Assembly (NCBI GenBank): GCA_036346205.1
Contig: JARFJB010001278.1
Coordinates: forward strand, 1,448,001-1,512,000
Length of the DNA: 64,000 nucleotides
Source: Vesta saturnalis
Lineage: Eukaryota > Arthropoda > Insecta > Coleoptera > Lampyridae
Direction: 5' to 3'
In this document: positions 47,097-59,151 of the stretch, in pieces
How the letters are laid out: every line of letters begins with the position of its first letter
Position numbering within the stretch: the first letter of the stretch is position 1
The notes under the pieces: model-generated
Databases searched by the model: none
What the model was told of the DNA's origin: nothing
The model's input: the letters and a program-made list of their open reading frames with translations, nothing else
Made by a program: the position numbers and the translations under genes

Positions 47097-49334
47097 GTCA
47101 TGCCGATATATGATTGGTTACAATTACTACAAGGGATCTTATATATAACATTTGTTTTATCTAAAATGGCGGTCTTATCCTTAAGCTGACTGAATAGATT
47201 GTTAACTCTTTTAATGTTTTTAGGGGCTATGATGATGTTCTTATCTAGTTTGAGAATTTTATTAATTTTAGGAGTAAGAGTACTAATGTAAGATATTGAA
47301 CTGTACTTTTTATTTCAGTTTCCACCTCTTCGTCATCCAATGGTTCATTGTTACGTAAAATGACTATTATTGCTGATATTGTGTTGGTCTTCAATGTTAG
47401 GAGTAGAGTATAGCAGTTTCTTTAACATAGATTCAGGATACGAATTGTCTTTGAGTAATATGAACAGTAAATCTAAGTTTTTTGTCTTAATGATGGATGG
47501 GATATTTGTGATCCTGTTTTTAAACCCAGAACTAAATTGACTTTCATTTTATATGTGTGATCTGAATAATAATTGAGGTACTTTCCTGAACTCGTCGGTT
47601 TCCTGAACCAGTCTAGGATTATGACATTAGAGTCATCTCGGATTAACAGAGTGTCCAGAAAAGGTACACTGTTATCAGTTTCTTTCGATTGTAAAATTAA
47701 GTTGGTCGTTATACCTGTTGAAGACTTCAAGGATTTCATCATAGTGATCTGCGGAACAGCATATGATGTCGTCAACATATTTTTTAAAATGGAAGCTCAA
47801 AACTTAGTTTAGGGATGCAGGTATCAAGTAAGTCATCCATGACGTATTGAGCCACGATGGCTTAATTTGGAACCCATGGGCGTTCCTGCTATTTGTTTAA
47901 AAATTGACCGTTGTATGAGAAAAAGGTGGAGCCAAAAATAAATTCTGTTAATTTAATAAAATTATCTTTGGTAAGCGAACAATGTTGTTCTAAATTAGCC
48001 CAGTGGTTGTGAATAGTTTTAAGTACTAAATTAATAGGTATGTTAGTAAAGAGATTCAACATCCAGACTAATCAGCTTAAAGTTGAGAGGAAGTTTGAAA
48101 TTGTTGATGAATTGTGCGAATTCAAATGAATCTGTGACATAGTAATCGTTATTAAAATTGTAAGCCTCTGTGAAAATCTTGGTTACAAACTTTGTAATTT
48201 TTATGTTAGGAGCCTCAATACAAGAAATAATTGGTCTCATTGACAATATAGGTTTGTGTATTTTGGTAACCCATAGAACTTAGGAGCTACACCACTATAG
48301 CACATTAAGGATTTGGCTAGTTCATTAGTAATTTCTCTTTTTTCTTTTAGACTTGAAACTAACTTATTGGATTTATTCTGAATATGTGTTGTTAAATTCT
48401 TGGGAATTTGCTTGTAATGGATTGTATCATTAAGTAATAATTGATTGCAAAGTTCATTATATTGTTCTTTATACATGATAACTGTTACATTCCCTTGTCT
48501 GCATTTGTGACAATAATATTTGGGTGACCTGATAAAAACTTTTAGTTAGTTTATACCAATGATTAAATTCATTGAATGTAATATGATTATCATTCAAGAA
48601 ATTGGTAATGACATTAGAAATTTGTAAACTAAGAATGTTACGTTTATCCTCATCCTGAATGTGATTAATGGCAAATTCGATTTCAGCTAAGAGATGTTTA
48701 ATTGAAATATCTTGTCTACTAGCTGGTAAACAGAATTTAGGCCCTAATGACAGTAATTTTCTAATTTCCAAAGGAATATCCAATTGAGTTAGATTCTTGA
48801 GCCAATTGTTTTGACTTTTAAGATAGATCTATTATGTGATTTGAGAGCGTTAAGTTTGTTGGTTTGTATTAGTTTACAATTATGGAAATGTTTATTATAA
48901 GATATGTTTTGCCTATTGCTAAACTCGGTCATAATATTTCTAGGAATTAAATTGTCAAGTTCCATAATTGTTTGGTGTAAAAAATTATTTAGTTCTTGGA
49001 CATTCCTATGGTTAACTTTAATTTCTAGATTTAGTATTTTTATATTAAACCTCTTGATCATGTTCTGTATTTCTTGTTCTGTTCTATCATCTGTAGCATT
49101 GATAAGACGTATAATTCCTTTTGTCTGGTCTGCGATGTGTCGCGGTGTAAGTCCAAGTTGTCTGCTTTTAAGTAGAAAATCTTCCTATTCTTTGCTGCTG
49201 CTAGTTTGATGTTACCATTTGCCCATTTTTTGAAGAGTCCACTGCATCGGTTACCAAACCTCCTGCGGATATCTTCGTAGAAACCCATTCTATGTATTTA
49301 ATCAAAGTTGTTAATCGTGGCTGATTAAGTTAAA

Positions 49335-50184
49335 AACAATAAGAAAGATTTAGTGGGTAGCAGCCAAGGTTGTGGGGCTAGTTTAAAATAAAGAAAAGAT
49401 CCTTTGTTCAAAGGGAAGCTTTCGGTAAATTTATTACCTTTGTCAACCAATCTACAAGAAGTTATGCGTTGATAATACATATAAATTAAGATAAGATAAT
49501 AACTTACGATCGTGGATCAGTTAAAACATTGAAGCAGCATTGAAAGAAGATATTTCAATTTAAATTTGAATTAGATGTCAAAATCAATTTTGGACTTTGA
49601 CAAAAAATTAAAATTATTGTCATAGTTATAGGAAAAACAAAGAAAATGGTTATGAAATCAATGTATAAGTAGATTAATATGTTGAATGTGATTGTGTGAT
49701 AAGTGTAAAAGTGTTATGAATAGGATCATTTAAGATTATTTGAATGTCTATTATTACATAGGACTTTTACTTTTATGTGGACATTCTGGAGATTAATACC
49801 AAATAGACCTATTCGTGATAACTCTTTTACACTAAACAAAATGGTAAAATCCACACAAAATAAATCCCCTTCTGCCACTAAGGGTTAATCCGTTAATGGT
49901 TGATCCTATGATTTCTGTGTTTATCTAAATAAAGTATGTTAGAATAAATTATGTTTAAATTTTGAGTGTCACTTCTCTTATTCAGTACATAGTCTGTACA
50001 GCGTATATGGGCCATTTCTAAAAACTTTCTTTTGAATAAATTTGATTCAGAGGTCAAGACTTGCACTTTGTCGAAATCAGGGCTGTGTCCAGTGGAATGT
50101 ACGTGTTGTGACAAAGCACAAGCATCTTTTCTGACTCTTATGTCACTGCGGTGTGATGTAAGTTCACATCTAAGATTCCTTGAA
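49335..50184 (-). repeat. PLE terminal repeat, upstream copy
   Basis: Direct-repeat partner of 46255-47096. The same 73-codon GIY-YIG end can be read at 50114-49893. Confidence 0.92.
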
Positions 50185-50757
50185 TCTTAGTGGCAGAAGG
50201 GATTTATTTTGTGTGGATTTTACCATTTTGTTTAGTGTAAAAGAGTTATCACGAATAGGTCTATTTGGTATTAATCTCCAGAATGTCACATAAAAGTAAA
50301 AGTCCTATGTAATAATAGACATTCAAATAATCTTAAATGATCCTATTCATAACACTTTTACACTTATCACACAATCACATTCAACATATTAATCTACTTA
50401 TACATTGATTTCATAACCATTTTCTTTGTTTTTCCTATAACTATGACAATAATTTTAATTTTTGTCAAAGTCCAAAAATTGATTTTGACATCTAATTCAA
50501 ATTTAAATTGAAATATCTTCTTCAATGCTGCTTCAATGTTTTTAACTGCATCCACGATCGTAAGTTATTATCTTATCTTAATTTATATGTATTATCAACG
50601 CATAACTTCTTGTAGATTGGTTGACAAAGGTAATAAATTTACCGAAAGCTTCCTTTGAACAAAGGATCTTTCTTTATTTTAAACTAGCAAACCTTGGCTG
50701 CTACCCACTAAATCTTTCTTATTGTTTTTAACTTAATCAGCCACGATTAACAACTTT
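50185..50757 (+). repeat. PLE inverted (fold-back) terminal copy
   Basis: Inverted copy of about 49297-49890. The switch at 50184/50185 occurs inside ATTCCTTGAATCTTAGTGGC. Confidence 0.92.
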
Positions 50758-50760
50758 GAT

Positions 50761-50764
<4 letters not shown>

Positions 50765-50809
<45 letters not shown>

Positions 50810-50910
50810 CAACTAAAAATTATTAGGGATGCAGCCTATATTAATGGGTGACAAATTAAACTCTTTTCACTTTATTTTAGTTGTTTTATAAACTATTCAG
50901 CCAAAATTAA

Positions 50911-50961
<51 letters not shown>
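50765..50961. repeat. two (TA)n tracts with a PLE-tip-like spacer
   Basis: (TA)n at 50765-50807 and 50919-50961. Between them, TTGTTTTATAAACTATTCAG CCAAAATTAA resembles the PLE tip at 50730-50757 (TTAACTTAATCAGCCACGATT), so the spacer is probably the end of a related PLE. Confidence 0.7.
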
Positions 50962-50966
<5 letters not shown>

Positions 50967-50974
50967 TAAATATT

Positions 50975-51736
50975 TGTCATCATTAATTGAAATAAATCAG
51001 CGGATCTCTGCACAGGAAGTGAACCGGGGAGTTTAAGCAAATTCTATCAGGTTTGGGTTCTTGATCTTCAGGAAATATTATCTAGTTGGAAAATACGTTG
51101 GGTAAAGGTTTTACATTCTGGATTGCGCAATGGAGAATATAGGACGGCAATTAATTCCGGGTTACTTACGAAACAAGAATATACTTTAAGTAGATACTAT
51201 CTGTACCTCTTCTAGAATATTGGGATTTTATGAAACTGAAATAATTCTGTTGGACAGAAATTTACGTAAAGTAAACAGAATTAAGGTTTACCTTGATAAC
51301 GAGATTTTATAACACGAGTTTTCTACGCAGATTGAACACCTCTGTCTGGAACTTTCTACGCATCTTTCTATCTTTTCCAGGATATTACTTCCTTCATTCT
51401 CTTTATTTTCTATCTCCACCTCTTTCGCATTTTCTCTTTCTTGGATTATCACATTTTCCCTTTCATTCTCATTTTTATTTGAATCGCTTTTATCTTTGTT
51501 TACTCCATAATGCACTCCTCGGCACTGATTTTTCAACTGACACTAAAAGTACAGATCATCTGAAACTATTTTGTATTGTTGGTTTTGTAGCGTGTTTGTC
51601 AAAAACACGTTTCAGTATTTGCCTAAAAGTATATCGTGTGACTTCCTGCGGAAAGTTCTCACTTCTGATTTTCTTTTCGACTTCAATTGTCTAAAAACCG
51701 ACACGTCCGCCGGCTGCATCATATGGGTTCTATTAG

Positions 51737-51737
<1 letters not shown>
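50975..51737. repeat. long direct repeat, right copy
   Basis: Partner of 45269-46160, without the internal duplication. Followed by (TA)n at 51739-51808. Confidence 0.88.
51288..51737 (-). pseudogene. pogo/Tigger transposase C-terminus
   Basis: From the (TA)n edge leftward the minus strand encodes RTHMMQPADVSVFRQLKSK (the DDE_1 motif around the third catalytic residue), then an FRRKSHDILLGKY segment. After one or two frame breaks the family's FDKYATKPTIQN-type helix follows, then a charged tail (K-D-K-S-D-S-N-K-N-E-N-E and LEKIERCVESS, likely coiled). Catalytic Asp 1 and 2 lie in the missing part, beyond the (TA)n. The 82-codon tail at 51536-51288 is fully open. Confidence 0.7.
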
Positions 51738-51738
<1 letters not shown>

Positions 51739-51807
<69 letters not shown>

Positions 51808-51808
51808 T
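51739..51808. repeat. (TA)n tract cutting a pogo coding sequence
   Basis: About 70 bp of TA with a TG interruption at 51791. Lies at the codons just before THMMQP. Confidence 0.93.
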
Positions 51809-51949
51809 TAACCCAGTCGAGGTCCGGATAGATCTCTGACAACCAGAGATCCTACTTAAAAATTTAAATTTAGCGTATATATTTTACAAACACTATGTAG
51901 AGGCTTAGTCTAGTTATTACTGCGCAAGAGGGGAAACAAATTTTGTAAT

Positions 51950-52440
51950 TTTAATTTAAATGATCAAAATTTAATAAGGTGAGATCCGTCAAATAAAATA
52001 AACAAGATGAGCTCCTTTCGTGTATATGTTGACGTTTTCAGCACAAGATGAGATCGTACATTGTTTCCAAACGTAATCTAATCGAAAAGTGACTCACATC
52101 TTTAACCGTTGTTATTTTACTTCGTGATTTATTTTTTATTTTTAGGTGAGATCATTTTAAAAAGGCGAGATCCATTTTTGGATCTCGACTTTTTTAGCGT
52201 GTATATGGAGCTTGTTAAGTAATATTGACAAGTATATGTCAAAATTTATTTTTTTTTTGTGGATCTCACTTTTTCACGTTTTATACAGTAATAGTTAGGT
52301 GTTGAATAGGTAGAGGGCGCTTATACGGTCGTGTATATACACGTTTTTTATATACAAAGCGAGATCCATAGATTTGACAACATAGCAGTTCTCATCTTGA
52401 TCATTATTACAAATAGATACACCTGCGTACAGAAAATTTT
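51950..52440. other. region with recurring GAGATC(C) motif
   Basis: GAGATC or its complement occurs about ten times in 500 bp (e.g. 51980, 52045, 52150, 52172, 52190, 52263, 52362). No coding frame. May be the decayed end of a repeat family whose left edge touches the GTCCGGATAGATCTCTGAC at 51821. Confidence 0.4.
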
Positions 52441-53674
52441 GAATTAAAATAGTTCTATTTATTTTAGATTTTTTTGTTTCTTTTCTTTTTTGTTTTCCTT
52501 TTTTTTATTTTTTTCACTGTTTAAAAATTTTTGTTTTTATTAAAATCGAATTTTCTTTAAACCGGGTTGTATTAGGACCTAAATTAATTTTTAAGTTTAG
52601 AAAATTTATTTATTAAAAATTAAGCAAAAAAAACTTTTTTTATTTCAAAAAAACTTACTTTTTTTTTTTTTTTTGTTAAGCTTTGTTTATGTTAATAAAA
52701 TTTTTTTTGTTTTTTATGTAGGTGTTTTAACTTATTTTAACTATTTTATACTTATTTACTATTATTAAAACTAAAAATGAATTTCTTTATAAGAGATTTT
52801 CATTTAATTAAAATAAAATTTATGATCACGAGTATTTTTTTAATTTTTTTATTTGCATTCAAAGCGGTCAAACTAAATTTTTAATTCTTGTTTTTGAAAC
52901 GGGGGTTTGTGTTTTAATTAAATTAAAACCCTAATTATTATTTATTAAAAATAGATTATTATTTTAATATTAAATTTTTAAAAATTATTTATTCTTAATT
53001 TAAAGAAAAAAATAAAAAAGTAAATTTTTATTGTTTTTTATAAAATTAATTTTTTTTTATCTTTTAAATTCTAAAATATAAATTTTTTTATTTATACCAT
53101 TTAATTTTTTTTTATTTTTAAAGAATTCAAAATTAAAATTTTTTTATTTTTGTGAGTCATTTAAGTTAGTTTTTTAAAAAAAACAATTTCGGAACCTTGT
53201 TTCAATTTTAATTTTCTCTAAAAACTGAAAATTAATTTTTTTTCCGAAATTTTTATTAAAGATTTATTTGATTTTAATTAATATTAAAATAAGGAATAAA
53301 TCAATGTGAATTTTTTTTTTATTTTTAAATAAAACTTTTTTTAAATCAAAAATTTTTGGAAAAATTAAAAAAATTTTAATTAAAAATTTTTTTTTTTTTG
53401 TTTAAAATAATTTTTTCATTAAATTTATACTTTTGATTATTTTAAATTTTTTTTTTGTTCACTTTTTGTTTTTTTTATAAAAAATATTTTATTAAATTCT
53501 TTCATTTTTATTTGTTATAAATAAAAAAATTTAAAAAATGAAAAATTTTAAATTAGATGAAAAAAAAACAAATTTAAAATGCGTCTTAAATTTTATTTAT
53601 AAATTATTTATAATTAAATAAGGGTCCTTAAAATTCAAAAAAATTTATCTTTTAATAGGATCATATTAATTTCA

Positions 53675-53675
<1 letters not shown>
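52440..53675. repeat. extremely AT-rich, homopolymer-rich spacer
   Basis: About 1.2 kb with roughly nine in ten bases A or T, full of runs of 5-16 T or A, almost no frame. No recognisable mitochondrial gene. Ends at the (TA)n at 53679. Confidence 0.75.
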
Positions 53676-53678
<3 letters not shown>

Positions 53679-53724
<46 letters not shown>

Positions 53725-53917
53725 CTAATAGAACCCATATGATGCATCCAGCGGACGTGTCGGTTTTAATTCTGAAGTGTTTTTGAATTCATGTGACACT
53801 TGTTCGTGCCGTATTTAAAATCTAAACAAATCACTCCTCCTGGAATATTCTTCTTGAATGGAACTGACACAGAAAGTAAATGAACTTTGTGATGAAAATG
53901 GGATCATATTAATTTCA

Positions 53918-53980
<63 letters not shown>
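53679..53980. repeat. (TA)n tracts bounding a tandem pogo unit
   Basis: (TA)n at 53679-53722 and 53921-53980. The 200-bp segment between them is repeated after the second tract (see 53723-54105). Confidence 0.92.
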
Positions 53981-53983
<3 letters not shown>

Positions 53984-54105
53984 CTAATAGAACCCATATG
54001 ATGCATCCAGCGGATGTGTCGGTTTTTAATTCTGAAGTGTTTTTTGAATTCATGTGACACTTGTTCGTGCCGTATTTAAAATCTCAACAAATCGCTCCTC
54101 TTGGT
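53723..54105 (+). pseudogene. tandem pogo transposase fragments
   Basis: Two plus-strand units, 53723-53920 and 53981-54105, each starting ACCCTAATAGAACCCATATG after a (TA)n. Each encodes the P-A-D-V-S-V-F block directly fused to an N-S-E-V-F-F-E-F block that normally lies about 70 codons upstream of it. So the segment is a circular permutation produced by tandem duplication of one 260-bp unit. The first unit continues to a GIILISLI end before the second (TA)n; the second runs into the satellite at 54109. Confidence 0.7.
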
Positions 54106-54108
54106 GTT

Positions 54109-56916
54109 GGTGTTGGTGATAACGGTAAAGGTGTGCCCTGCCCTCCAATAGCATGATTTAATTGGTCAGATAGGATAGGCACCATATTAGCAACCTTTTT
54201 GTAGTAATCACTAATCCGTTTTTGATTTTCTTTCATTTCGTTCCTTTTTAATTTGAATAATATATAAAATATAAGAGCATGACATTGATAACTTTTTTTA
54301 TAATTTTAGCACTTGTTCTTTGAGCCTCTTTATTCCTTCTTTAATATATTTTACTGTCTCTATTAAAGAACTGTGTAACGTCAAAGGCTTGCAATGTCTG
54401 TCTAATTCTGTGAAAAAATCTTCTTGTTTGCCTTTCATAACCAGTGTATCGGCCTTGTCCCACAGATCTTGATAAGACAATAGATATGAACGATTTTCAT
54501 TTTCTGAGGACACTGCATTATAAACATCAACTGGCATTAACATGCAAGGTGTATGGAACGGTTGTAGTCGCAGTACTATTTGCCCTTAGAGCTAATTTTA
54601 AACTGCTATAACCAATAGACAGACTACTCACAGAACCAACAGAATCCGCAGACGAAGGTGTTGGTGATAACGGTAAAGGTGTGCCCTGCCATCCAATAGC
54701 ATGATTTAAATCGTCAGATTGGGTAGGCGCCATATTAGCAGACTATTTGTAGTAATCACTAATCCGTTTTTGATTTTCTTTCATTTCATTCCTTTTCAAT
54801 TTGAATAATTTATAAAATATAAGAGCCTGACATCGATAACTTTTTTTATAATTCTAGCACTTGTTCTTTGAGCCTCTTTATTCCTTCTTTAATATATTTT
54901 ACTGTTACTGTTAAAGAACTGTGTAAAGTCAAAGGCTTGCAATGTTTGTCTAATTCTGTGAAAAAATCTTCTTGTTTGCCTTTCATAACCAGTGTATCGG
55001 CCTTGTCCCACAGATCTTGATAAGACAATAGATATGAACGATTTTCATTTTCTGAGGACACTGCATTATAAACATTAACTGGCATTAACATGCAAGGTGT
55101 ATGGAACGGTTGTAGTCGCAGTACTATTTGCCCTTAGACCTAATTTTAAACTGCTATAACCAATAGACAGACTACTCACGGAACCAACAGAATCCGCAGA
55201 CGAAGGTGTTGGTGATAACGGTAAAGGTGTGCCCTGCCCTCCAATAGCATGATTTAATTGGTCACATTGGATAGGCGCCATATTAGCAGACTTTTTGTAG
55301 TAATCACTAATCCGTTTTTGATTTTTTTCACTTCATTCCTTTTTAATTTGAATAATTTATAAAATATAAGAGCCTGACATCGATAACTTTTTTTATAATT
55401 CTAGCACTTGTTCTTTGAGCCTCTTTATTCCTTCTTTAATATATTTTACTGTTTCTATTAAAGAACTGTGTAACGTCAAAGGCTTGCAATGTCTGTCTAA
55501 TTCTGTGAAAAAATCTTCTTGTTTGCCTTTCATAACCAGTGTATCGGCCTTGTCCCACAGATCTTGATAAGACAATAGATATGAACGATTTTCATTTTCA
55601 GAGGACACTGCATTATAAACATCAACTGGCATTAACATGCAAGGTGTATGGAACGGTTGTAGTCGCAGTACTATTTGCCCTTAGACCTAATTTTAAACTG
55701 CTATAACCAATAGACAGACTACTCACGGAACCAACAGAATCCGCAGACGAAGGTGTTGGTGATAACGGTAAAGGTGTGCCCTGCCCTCCAATAGCATGAT
55801 TTAATTGGTCAGATTGGATAGGCGCCATATTAGCAACCTTTTTGTAGTAATCACTAATCCGTTTTTGATTTTCTTTCATTTCGTTCCTTTTTAATTTGAA
55901 TAATTTATAAAATATAAGAGCATGACATCGATAACTTTTTTTATAATTTTAGCACTTGTTCTTTGAGCCTCTTTATTCCTTCTTTAATATATTTTACTGT
56001 TTCTATTAAAGAACTGTGTAACGTCAAAGGCTTGCAATGTCTGTCTAATTCTGTGAAAAAATCTTCTTGTTTGCCTTTCATAACCAGTGTATCGGCCTTG
56101 TCCCACAGATCTTGATAAGACAATAGACATGAGCGATTTTCATTTTCTGAGGACACTGCATTATAAACATTAACTGGCATTAACATGCAAGGTGTAGGTG
56201 AAGTTGGAACGGTTGTAGTCGCAGTACTATTTGGCCTTAGAACTTATTTTAAACTGCTATATCCAATAGACAGACTACTCACAGAACCAACAGATTCCGC
56301 AGACGAAGGTGTTGGTGATAACGGTAAAGGTGTGCCCTGCGCTCCAATAGCATGATTTAATTGGTCAGATAGGATAGGCGCCATATTAGCAACCTTTTTG
56401 TAGTAATCACTAATCCGTTTTTGATTTTCTTTCATTTCGTTCCTTTTTAATTTGAATAATTTATAAAATATAAGAGCATGACATCGATAACTTTTTTTAT
56501 AATTTTAGCACTTGTTCTTTGAGCCTCTTTATTCCTTCTTTAATATATTTTACTGTCTCTATTAAAGAACTGTGTAACGTCAAAGGCTTGCAATGTCTGT
56601 CTAATTCTGTGAAAAAATCTTCTTGTTTGCCTTTCATAACCAGTGTATCGGTCTTGTCGCACAGATCTTGATAAGACAATAGATATGAACGATTTTCATT
56701 TTCAGAGGACACTGCATTATAAACATTAACTGGCATTAACATGCAAGGTGTAGGTGAAGTTGGAACGGTTGTAGTCGCAGTACTATTTGCCCTTAGAACT
56801 TATTTTAAACTGCTATAACCAATAGACAGAGTACTCACAGAACCAACAGAATCCGCAGACGAAGGTGTTGGTGATAACGGTAAAGGTGTGCCCTGCCCTC
56901 CAATAGCATGATTTAA
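54109..56916. repeat. tandem array of 547-556 bp coding-like units (5.1 copies)
   Basis: The landmark GGTGTTGGTGATAACGG recurs at 54109, 54657, 55205, 55752, 56308 and 56864, giving periods of 548, 548, 547, 556 and 556. Units are over 95 percent alike by eye. Each encodes on the minus strand one about 166-codon reading frame that is broken at a shared site: units at 54.5, 55.1 and 55.6 kb lack 8 nt (GGTGAAGT), while those at 56.2 and 56.7 kb keep it but have a TAA instead. Confidence 0.93.
54298..56742 (-). pseudogene. five copies of an unrecognised ~166-codon gene
   Basis: The reading frame starts M-K-E-N-Q-K-R-I-S-D-Y-Y, passes a Pro/Ser-rich stretch (GTPLPLSPTPSSADSVGS), then a second half with DLWDKADTLVMKGKQEDFF and a terminal amphipathic helix (YIKEGIKRLKEQVL) that could be a coiled coil. 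Second halves open in all five copies: 54543-54298, 55091-54846, 55638-55393, 56186-55941, 56742-56497. First halves open at 54733-54527, 55281-55075, 55879-55622 and 56435-56244. I do not recognise the family. No signal peptide or membrane segment. It may be an accessory part of the neighbouring pogo-like transposon. Confidence 0.6.
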
Positions 56917-56929
56917 TATATTTAATATA

Positions 56930-57073
56930 TTGACGGATAATCTTGACTGACTAATTTACCTAATTAAACAATTAATTGAGTTTGCAGTCAGAGTAAATAA
57001 GTCCTTTGTTTCTCCGGCGAGCTTTCGGAATTTTTGATTTCTTTATCAGAACAAACTAACGTTAGTTAGTTAT

Positions 57074-57081
<8 letters not shown>
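56930..57081 (-). mobile_element. tail of a third Penelope-like family
   Basis: Follows the array directly and ends at (TA)n. The minus strand carries CTGATAAAGAAATC-AAAAATTCC-GAAAGC (57049-57021), the same hairpin-plus-GAAA layout as the other PLE tails. Only the tail is present. Confidence 0.5.
57021..57049 (-). ncRNA. hammerhead-like block
   Basis: CTGATAA core start, a weak GAAAT/ATTCC-type stem, then GAAAGC. CTGATAA differs from CTGANGA at one position. Confidence 0.3.

Positions 57082-57129
<48 letters not shown>
57082..57129. repeat. (TA)n tract
   Basis: About 48 bp of pure TA repeat. Confidence 0.95.
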
Positions 57130-57131
<2 letters not shown>

Positions 57132-57884
57132 AAGTTTTTGTTTCATGTATACATACATTGAATGGGCTATGTATACCTGAAAATGGAACGTACCAACGGA
57201 TTTACATGTTTATAGGCAACCCACATTACAGAACAATTTTTCACGAAAATTAAGTTAGATAATTTTTATTATGAAGGAGGGTATGTTTGTGGTTATGCAA
57301 TTTTACAGGATCGTAAAAGCTTAACAGTGAAAGTGCATTTCTTCATAAGATTTAACATTATTAGAATATCAAACATTTTTAATCGAACGGTTATTTATAA
57401 AATACTACAATATCAACAAAACTAAGGGCTTAAGGCTAAGTATTTACAAAAAGTGCTCGAAATGACCACCTTCGACTTCTAAACAAAACAATATTCCACG
57501 AAAAGTCAGTTTGATAATTATTACTATTCTTATAAGAAAGATGTTACGTTTAATAAAACATTATCAAGGGGACTTTAAATTAATTAAATGTAGCATGTCT
57601 GATATTTGGAACTTAAAGGATATGTGTACTTATTGTACCTAAACACAAAACTATTTTAACATTTTAATATTAAAGATACTTACTAGGTTTTTTCAAAACA
57701 TTCCTGGGAAGTTGTTTAGATGTTATTTCGATGTTTGTGGAATCCTAGATTTTAAATTTAACAATCAAATTATTGTCAAATTGATAGCACTTAGTTTTAG
57801 TGTGATTTTAAAGTAAATTTCTTTATTAAGAAACATTAAATTAAAAATCATCGTCATTTAATTTATGAACGGTTTATTTAAGAC

Positions 57885-58073
57885 ATGTACAACAAAGAAG
57901 AAAAAATTGAAACATTAACATGGTATCAAACTGGTAATAGTCTAGAACTGTGCGAGACTTGTTTTCATCAAAATATCCAGCACGACACATTCCTTGCATT
58001 CGTACGGTTCATCAAATTGTTAGAAAACGTGTATAACGAAATTAGTTTTAGTTGCAAGGTATTCATTGATTGA
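57885..58073 (+). pseudogene. possible mariner transposase N-terminus (weak)
   Basis: 62 codons from ATG 57885: YNKEEKIETLTWYQTGNS, then CFHQNIQHDTFLAFVRFIKL. The helix-loop-helix pattern recalls the DUF4817 N-terminus of mariner-type transposases, but there is no catalytic domain after it. Confidence 0.35.
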
Positions 58074-58489
58074 CATGAGCAATGTAAACAGCTGCTCTAG
58101 ATATCTGTTTATTTCATAAAAGTACATAGCTATCAAAGAAGCACGTAGATGTGATTAACTAGATACAAAATAATCACCCCAGTGGGAAACCAAACAATCA
58201 AAAGTCTCGAGGTCGACGTACACTTTTATACCTCCACGATGGTCCAAAAATTATGGAAATAACAAAGTACACACATCATAACGTTTAACGATATAACGCT
58301 GATTTAATTAAGGATTATGAGTAGAGTCAAAACACTTGTCCATAACCAATATGGGGCACCGTTAAACTGCAGATATCCGAAAATAATTCTTTGCTATAAA
58401 ACACTCAACATAAGTGTAAAAGGTACAATTACCAGTTCTCGCAATCGATTAAATCATAAACCGATATTGATATTTCAAAATGAACAAAA

Positions 58490-58861
58490 TCACACGCACA
58501 CAGACGCGCGCACACGGACACACACGCACGCACTCGCGCACACACGCGCACACATGCACACACATGTTTGTGTTTGTGGCTGTTTGTGCTTGTGCTTGTA
58601 TTTGTGCTTATCCTTGCGTTTGCGTTTGCATTTGGGCTTGTGCTTGTGCTTGTGCTTGTGCTTGTGCTTGTGCTTGTGCTTGTGCTTGTGCTTGTGCTTG
58701 TGCTTGTGCTTGTGCTTGTGCTTGTGCTTGTGCTTGTGCTTGTGCTTGTGCTTGTGCTTGTGCTTGTGCTTGTGCTTGTGCTTGTGCTTGTGCTTGTGCT
58801 TGTGCTTGTGCTTGTGCACGCGCGTGCGCGTGCGCGTGTTCGTGCTCGTGCTCGTGCTCGG

Positions 58862-58906
<45 letters not shown>

Positions 58907-59130
58907 GGTGCTCGTGCTCGTGCTCGTGCCGTACGTGTGTGCGGGTGTGCGTGTGTGCGTATGTACGTCTGTGCGTGTGTGCGTGTGAGCGTGTGTGTGT
59001 ATGTGCGCGTGTGCGCGTGTGCGCGTGTGTGCGTGTGTGCTTGTGAGTGCGTGTGGGTGTGTGCGCATGTTCGCGTGTGCGAGTGTGCGTGTGCGCGTGT
59101 GTGGTGTGCGTGTGTGTGGTGTGCGTGTGT
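58490..59130. repeat. hexamer minisatellite (GTGCTT)n / (GTGCTC)n in CA/GT-rich block
   Basis: 58637-58816 is about 30 copies of GTGCTT, almost perfect. 58841-58928 is about 14 copies of the variant GTGCTC. Both lie inside a CA-rich (58490-58565) then GT-rich (58930-59130) region. Open frames of up to 250 codons on both strands are artefacts of the six-base period. Confidence 0.97.
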
Positions 59131-59151
59131 AAAACTATAAATTATTTTTGT

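Noticed and set aside
52440..53675. Nuclear copy of a mitochondrial control region
   Set aside because: Composition fits, but no flanking tRNA, rRNA or protein-coding similarity could be found by eye.
54109..56916. CRISPR-like or VNTR protein repeat in a host gene
   Set aside because: Units are 550 bp, all begin with their own ATG and are separated by non-coding spacer and stop codons; not a repeat domain within one protein.
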